Shown one piece after another: positions 5,556 to 8,163 of a stretch of DNA of 8,163 nt. This DNA comes from an uncultured Erysipelotrichaceae bacterium (GTDB lineage Bacteria > Bacillota_I > Bacilli_A > Erysipelotrichales > Coprobacillaceae), in NCBI GenBank assembly GCA_900544435.1, contig UQVG01000083.1, positions 1-8,163 on the forward strand, given 5' to 3'. Each line of letters starts with the position of its first letter. The first letter of the stretch is position 1. The translations under genes were made by a program, and so were the position numbers. The notes under the pieces were generated by a model, which worked only from the letters and a program-made list of their open reading frames with translations, searched no databases and was not told the origin of the DNA.

Positions 5556-6713
5556 ATGTTAAAACGTTATAAGAATAGTTATTTAAGTTATTTTCTCATG
5601 TATAATTTCTATTATTTATCATGGGCTGTATTTTCAGCATTAATTTCAGTTTATTTATTAGGTAAAGGCTTTAAAGCAAGTGAAGTTTCACTTGTTGTTT
5701 CAACTTCTTTTTTAACATCTATGATTTTTCAACCTGTCATTGGAATGTTAAGTGATCGTTTTGATGTTAAAAAAGTAAACTTTGTCCTATTTGGTTTAGC
5801 CGCTATTGGTGGATTTGCCTTTATGTTTGCAGATAATTTAATAACAATTACTATTGGTTATAGTTTTGTCTTAACTTTAATTAATGGAACAAATCCAGTC
5901 ATGGAAAAGATTGCTTCTTCATCTCCTTATCAATATGGAAAGATAAGAATTTGGGGAACGATTGGTTATGCCATTGGTTCATGGCTTGCTGGAATTATTT
6001 ATCAATGGATCTCACCAGCAGCTATCTTTGTTTGTTTTGTCATAACAATGATTCTTTGTATCATTGGTTTACTAGGGACACAAACACCAGATGATTTAGC
6101 TCAAGAAAAAGAAGAAAAAACAAAAACAAGTACGCTTTTACATAATCATCAATATCTTTATTATTTAATCATTGCTGCTATTTTCCAAGGAATTACCAAT
6201 ATGGCCAATACTTACATTCCTGCGATGTTTCAAAATGACGGTTTGCCAGTAGATCTTGTTTCAACAATTTTATCGTTTGCGGTTTTATGTGAAGCACCCA
6301 TTGTTTTATTTTCACATAAATTCATGGATAAACTTGCTAATAAAAAGTTGCTGATTATTGCTTATACAATGATTACAATTCAATTTTTATGTTATGCTTT
6401 TAATGTTTGGTTACCTCTTAAAGTCCTTGTGACTTTACTTACAAAACATCCTTCAGGAATGTTATATATCATGATCAACTTAAAGATTGTTAGTACCCTT
6501 GTACCAAAGGAACATCAAATTACAGCACTTGCTTTTGTCCAAACTTTAAGAAATTTAAGTTCAATTATTTTTCAAAATATTGCCGGACAAATCTTAGATG
6601 TTTCTTCTTATCAAGTTCTATTTGCTTTATCAGTCATTGTAATCATTATTGGTTTTATCCTTGTAGTATTCTTTAAAGTACCATCTGGAAAAGATCAAAA
6701 ATTATTTAACTAA
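5556..6713 (+). CDS. MFS transporter, second of a tandem pair
   Basis: This 385-residue paralogue of the preceding protein is roughly 40-50% identical by eye. Shared blocks include YKNSYLSYFLMY near the N-terminus, ISVYL, ASEVS, NGTNP and the C-terminal FKVP..KD.K.F ending. Motif A is closer to consensus (GMLSDRFDVKK, 63-73), and the signature YGKIRIWGTIGYA lies at 127-139. The central loop near 178-192 is highly charged (AQEKEEKTK). Its AGGAGG (5545-5550) overlaps the previous gene's stop codon, so translation is probably coupled. Retention of two copies suggests distinct but related substrates or a hetero-complex. Neither can be decided here. A strong terminator follows. Confidence 0.88.
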   Translation: MLKRYKNSYLSYFLMYNFYYLSWAVFSALISVYLLGKGFKASEVSLVVSTSFLTSMIFQPVIGMLSDRFDVKKVNFVLFGLAAIGGFAFMFADNLITITIGYSFVLTLINGTNPVMEKIASSSPYQYGKIRIWGTIGYAIGSWLAGIIYQWISPAAIFVCFVITMILCIIGLLGTQTPDDLAQEKEEKTKTSTLLHNHQYLYYLIIAAIFQGITNMANTYIPAMFQNDGLPVDLVSTILSFAVLCEAPIVLFSHKFMDKLANKKLLIIAYTMITIQFLCYAFNVWLPLKVLVTLLTKHPSGMLYIMINLKIVSTLVPKEHQITALAFVQTLRNLSSIIFQNIAGQILDVSSYQVLFALSVIVIIIGFILVVFFKVPSGKDQKLFN

Positions 6714-6720
6714 AAATTTT

Positions 6721-6758
6721 CCCTATTTCAAACTGGAATAGGGGTTTCTTTTTCTTTT
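6721..6758 (+). terminator. Intrinsic terminator of the MFS operon
   Basis: CCCTATTTCA (6721-6730) pairs with TGGAATAGGG (6734-6743), ten pairs with one U-G wobble and an AAC loop. TTTCTTTTTCTTTT follows. It lies eight bases after the second transporter's stop. Confidence 0.9.
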
Positions 6759-6764
6759 AATTTC

Positions 6765-6770
6765 TATAAT
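6765..6770 (+). promoter_or_regulatory. Possible -10 box for the alkyltransferase-like gene
   Basis: TATAAT sits 26 bp before the ATG at 6797, just after the terminator of the upstream operon. No recognisable -35 is found at 16-18 bp upstream, where the terminator tail lies, so this is tentative. Confidence 0.35.
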
Positions 6771-6796
6771 AATAAAACTAGAAAGAGTTGAGAAAT

Positions 6797-7093
6797 ATGA
6801 ATGAAGATTTAATCTATCAAGTATTAGAAACAGTAAATGAAATACCAAAAGGATGCGTAGCTACTTATGGACAAATAGCCCGTTTGATTGGTCGTGAAAG
6901 AAATAGTCGTTTAGTAGGAAAGGTACTTGCCAATGCCTCTTATTATGGTAACTATCCTTGTCATCGTGTCGTTAATCATGCAGGAAGGCTTGTCCCTGGA
7001 TGGGAGGAACAAAGGATTCTTCTTGAAAATGAAGGTATTACTTTTAAAAAAGAAAATTATGTTGATTTAAAAAAACATCAATGGAAATGTTAA
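6797..7093 (+). CDS. MGMT-family (alkyltransferase-like) protein
   Basis: This 98-residue protein consists only of the C-terminal DNA-binding domain of O6-alkylguanine-DNA alkyltransferases (PF01035 type). ATYGQIA (22-28) carries the base-flipping tyrosine (Y24), RNSRLVGKVLA (35-45) is the recognition helix with the finger arginine (R38), and YPCHRVV (53-59) retains the acceptor cysteine C55. LLENEGI (75-81) ends the fold. ATL proteins have Trp or Ala at the cysteine position, so this short protein may still accept alkyl groups. Alternatively, like other short COG3695-type proteins, it may only flag lesions for excision repair. The start at ATG 6797 is preferred over the in-frame TTG at 6788, which would leave no ribosome site. 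AAAGAG at 6782-6787 is a weak one for the ATG. It is a single-gene unit ended by the shared terminator. Confidence 0.87.
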   Translation: MNEDLIYQVLETVNEIPKGCVATYGQIARLIGRERNSRLVGKVLANASYYGNYPCHRVVNHAGRLVPGWEEQRILLENEGITFKKENYVDLKKHQWKC

Positions 7094-7114
7094 AAAGCGC
7101 CTAAGCGCTTTTTT
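7092..7114. terminator. Bidirectional terminator between convergent genes
   Basis: AAAAGCGC (7093-7100) and GCGCTTTT (7105-7112) form an 8-bp stem with a CTAA loop, flanked by an A-run on the left and a T-run to 7114. It therefore works on both strands and serves the alkyltransferase-like gene and the HxlR gene. It overlaps the stop codon of each or lies directly beside it. Confidence 0.88.
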
Positions 7115-7436
7115 AAATACTTTCTTTATATTCTTTTCCCCATTGAGCCATAACAGAAATTACAGGCCTCATTGATTCTCCCAAATCAGTAAGTTTATAT
7201 TCCACACGAGGTGGTACTTCAGGATAAGCAATACGTTCTACAATACCATCTTCTACCATTGATTTTAAAGATTCTGTTAATACTTTTTGTGAAATATCCG
7301 GTAATGATTTTTTTAATTCTCCATTACGTTTTGTCCCTGTTAATAAATCTCTTAAAATAAGTAATTTCCACTTACTTCCAATTAAAGAAACCGTTGTTGC
7401 AACAGGACATTCAGGTAGGTTTTCTTTCTTGATCAT
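7113..7436 (-). CDS. HxlR-family winged-helix transcriptional regulator
   Basis: This protein of about 107 residues shows the full HxlR domain: CPVATTVSLIGSKWKLLILRDLL at the N-terminus, RNGELKKSLPDISQKVLTESLKSMVEDGIV as the recognition region, then AYPEVPPRVEYKLTDLGESM as the wing. The single cysteine in ECPV (residue 10) matches the position used for thiol, quinone or disulfide stress sensing in some relatives such as YodB and HypR. Whether it senses anything here is unknown. The frame opens at a GTG (7443-7445), but that GTG is part of the ribosome site GAGGTG (7443-7448). The ATG at 7434-7436 with six-base spacing is the real start. Its promoter contains a perfect palindrome, suggesting autoregulation. 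The target genes are not evident. The upstream VanY-type gene is on the same strand. Confidence 0.9.
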   Translation of the reverse strand: MIKKENLPECPVATTVSLIGSKWKLLILRDLLTGTKRNGELKKSLPDISQKVLTESLKSMVEDGIVERIAYPEVPPRVEYKLTDLGESMRPVISVMAQWGKEYKESI

Positions 7437-7454
7437 TTCAATCACCTCGATAAC

Positions 7455-7483
7455 ATTATAACTATTTTTTAGTTATCCAACAA
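7455..7483 (-). promoter_or_regulatory. Promoter of the HxlR regulator gene
   Basis: On the minus strand TTGTTG (7478-7483), a 17-bp spacer and a perfect TATAAT (7455-7460) lie just after the stop codon of the upstream VanY-type gene. The regulator can therefore be expressed independently of that gene. Confidence 0.75.
7458..7476. promoter_or_regulatory. Candidate HxlR operator (perfect 7-5-7 palindrome)
   Basis: ATAACTATTTTTTAGTTAT has 7-bp perfect arms around five Ts. It fills the promoter spacer and overlaps three bases of the -10. The inner AACT-N7-AGTT layout resembles the TACT-N7-AGTA spacing described for the HxlR member YodB. Binding would block RNA polymerase, consistent with negative autoregulation. 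The function is inferred from position and symmetry. Confidence 0.55.
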
Positions 7484-7484
7484 G

Positions 7485-8163
7485 CTATCTACTATTTAAA
7501 TACTCTTCTAAACATAAGTTCTCTTCTTTCATTTTTGTTGCTACTTCTATTCCTACATAACGATAATGCCAAGGTTCATTGTTAATACCTGTGATAGCTA
7601 CTTTATCATGAGGATAGCGTTTAATAAAACCATAGTGATAAGCATTTTGATTTAGCCACTTATAAACTTCCTGTTTTGAACAAACATTTGTATCAGCGTT
7701 GATATCAACACTTAATCCCAATTCATGTTCACTGGTACGTGGTAATGCTACATACTTTCTAGCCTGTTTTCTTGCAATAAAATAGTTATGTCCCATTTTT
7801 TCATATCTTCCAATATACTCTTGCATAATTTCTTCTTGTTGTTTTTCACTTCGATAACCTTCTCTTACAAAGAGTTGTAAATGTTGACTTCTGGCATCAT
7901 CAAACATTTGTTGGAGAGGTTGTACTATTCTTTCATCTACTTGTTTTCCATTTTTTAGTGTTTTAAGTTTTATAGAGTAGTTTTTAGGTATGTAATGATC
8001 TTTATTTACAAGGATCAGATTCCAAGTAGAAGTATCTGCTTGATGGTTGCTTTCATGGATATCGTTGATAATAGGTATATCATTGATTGTTACTATTTGA
8101 AATTTTAAAATTATTATTAAGAGGATAAGTATTAATAAAATTATTCTTTTAATATATTTAATT
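7485..8163 (-). CDS. VanY-type D-alanyl-D-alanine carboxypeptidase, 5' end outside window
   Basis: This membrane-anchored zinc peptidase trims the terminal D-Ala from peptidoglycan stem peptides outside the cell (M15B, VanY/DacB type). The frame stays open from the stop at 7485-7487 to the window edge, giving 225 visible residues. The methionine at 7907 is internal. At the visible N-terminus KYIKRIILLILILLIIILKF is a signal-anchor helix with a basic flank. WNLILVNKDHYIPKNY is the conserved start of the VanY domain, followed by VREGYRSEKQQEEI. Zinc ligands are H146 and D153 in SEHELGLSVDI and H199 in EPWHYRYV. E196 is the catalytic base. LPRTSEH replaces the usual LPGTSEH. No vanA/B-type ligase or dehydrogenase genes are seen beside it, so a housekeeping wall role is more likely than vancomycin resistance. 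Confidence 0.92.
   Translation of the reverse strand, partial: IKYIKRIILLILILLIIILKFQIVTINDIPIINDIHESNHQADTSTWNLILVNKDHYIPKNYSIKLKTLKNGKQVDERIVQPLQQMFDDARSQHLQLFVREGYRSEKQQEEIMQEYIGRYEKMGHNYFIARKQARKYVALPRTSEHELGLSVDINADTNVCSKQEVYKWLNQNAYHYGFIKRYPHDKVAITGINNEPWHYRYVGIEVATKMKEENLCLEEYLNSR

Noticed and set aside
6788..6796. TTG start for the alkyltransferase-like protein
   Set aside because: It would add only three residues and would leave no ribosome site, since AAAGAG directly abuts it. The ATG at 6797 aligns better with the family start.
7485..8163. Vancomycin-resistance gene cluster
   Set aside because: A VanY-type domain alone is common in susceptible bacteria. No VanHAX, VanRS or VanZ gene is visible in the window.

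Overview
The window comes from a low-GC Gram-positive bacterium. The evidence is strongly AT-rich codon use, strong AGGAGG-type ribosome sites, U-tailed intrinsic terminators and the gene families present (IS30-type transposase, RpiR and HxlR regulators, VanY-type peptidase). A gut Bacillota such as an Erysipelotrichia or Clostridia member fits, but no taxonomic marker gene is present and this placement is a guess.

Layout. Positions 2-1760 are a complete IS30-family insertion sequence. It has 28-bp perfect terminal inverted repeats, one transposase gene on the minus strand, and long non-coding ends carrying about ten copies of a ~20-bp motif related to the terminal repeat. The right end of the element lies 26 bp before an intact promoter (1787-1815). 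This promoter starts a leader that looks like a yybP-ykoY manganese riboswitch, with an overlapping terminator and a possible alternative antiterminator hairpin. The riboswitch controls a CaCA-family cation antiporter (1981-2907), probably a Mn2+ and/or Ca2+ exporter. A strong terminator follows, then a small cysteine-rich protein of the C_GCAxxG_C_C type (3025-3429) with a divergent central motif.

Next is a divergent unit. An RpiR/MurR-type SIS-domain regulator (3440-4330, minus) faces two tandem, paralogous MFS transporters (4383-5546 and 5556-6713, plus). A 20-bp dyad lies in the 52-bp gap between them. The arrangement suggests the regulator senses a phosphorylated sugar-like metabolite and controls uptake of a related compound.

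The right part holds a short alkyltransferase-like protein with an intact PCHRV motif (6797-7093, plus). A shared bidirectional terminator separates it from a convergent HxlR-family regulator (7113-7436, minus). That regulator has a clear promoter whose spacer is a perfect 7-5-7 palindrome, probably its own operator. Last is a membrane-anchored VanY-type D,D-carboxypeptidase (minus) whose reading frame runs off the right edge.

The tracts without genes longer than about 150 bases are the two ends of the IS (1-303 and 1579-1760) and the riboswitch leader (1761-1980). All three hold recognisable structure. Nothing in the window clearly forms an undescribed multi-gene system. The most informative observations are the riboswitch switching architecture, the iterated transposase-site-like motifs, the atypical cysteine protein and the two candidate autoregulatory operators.
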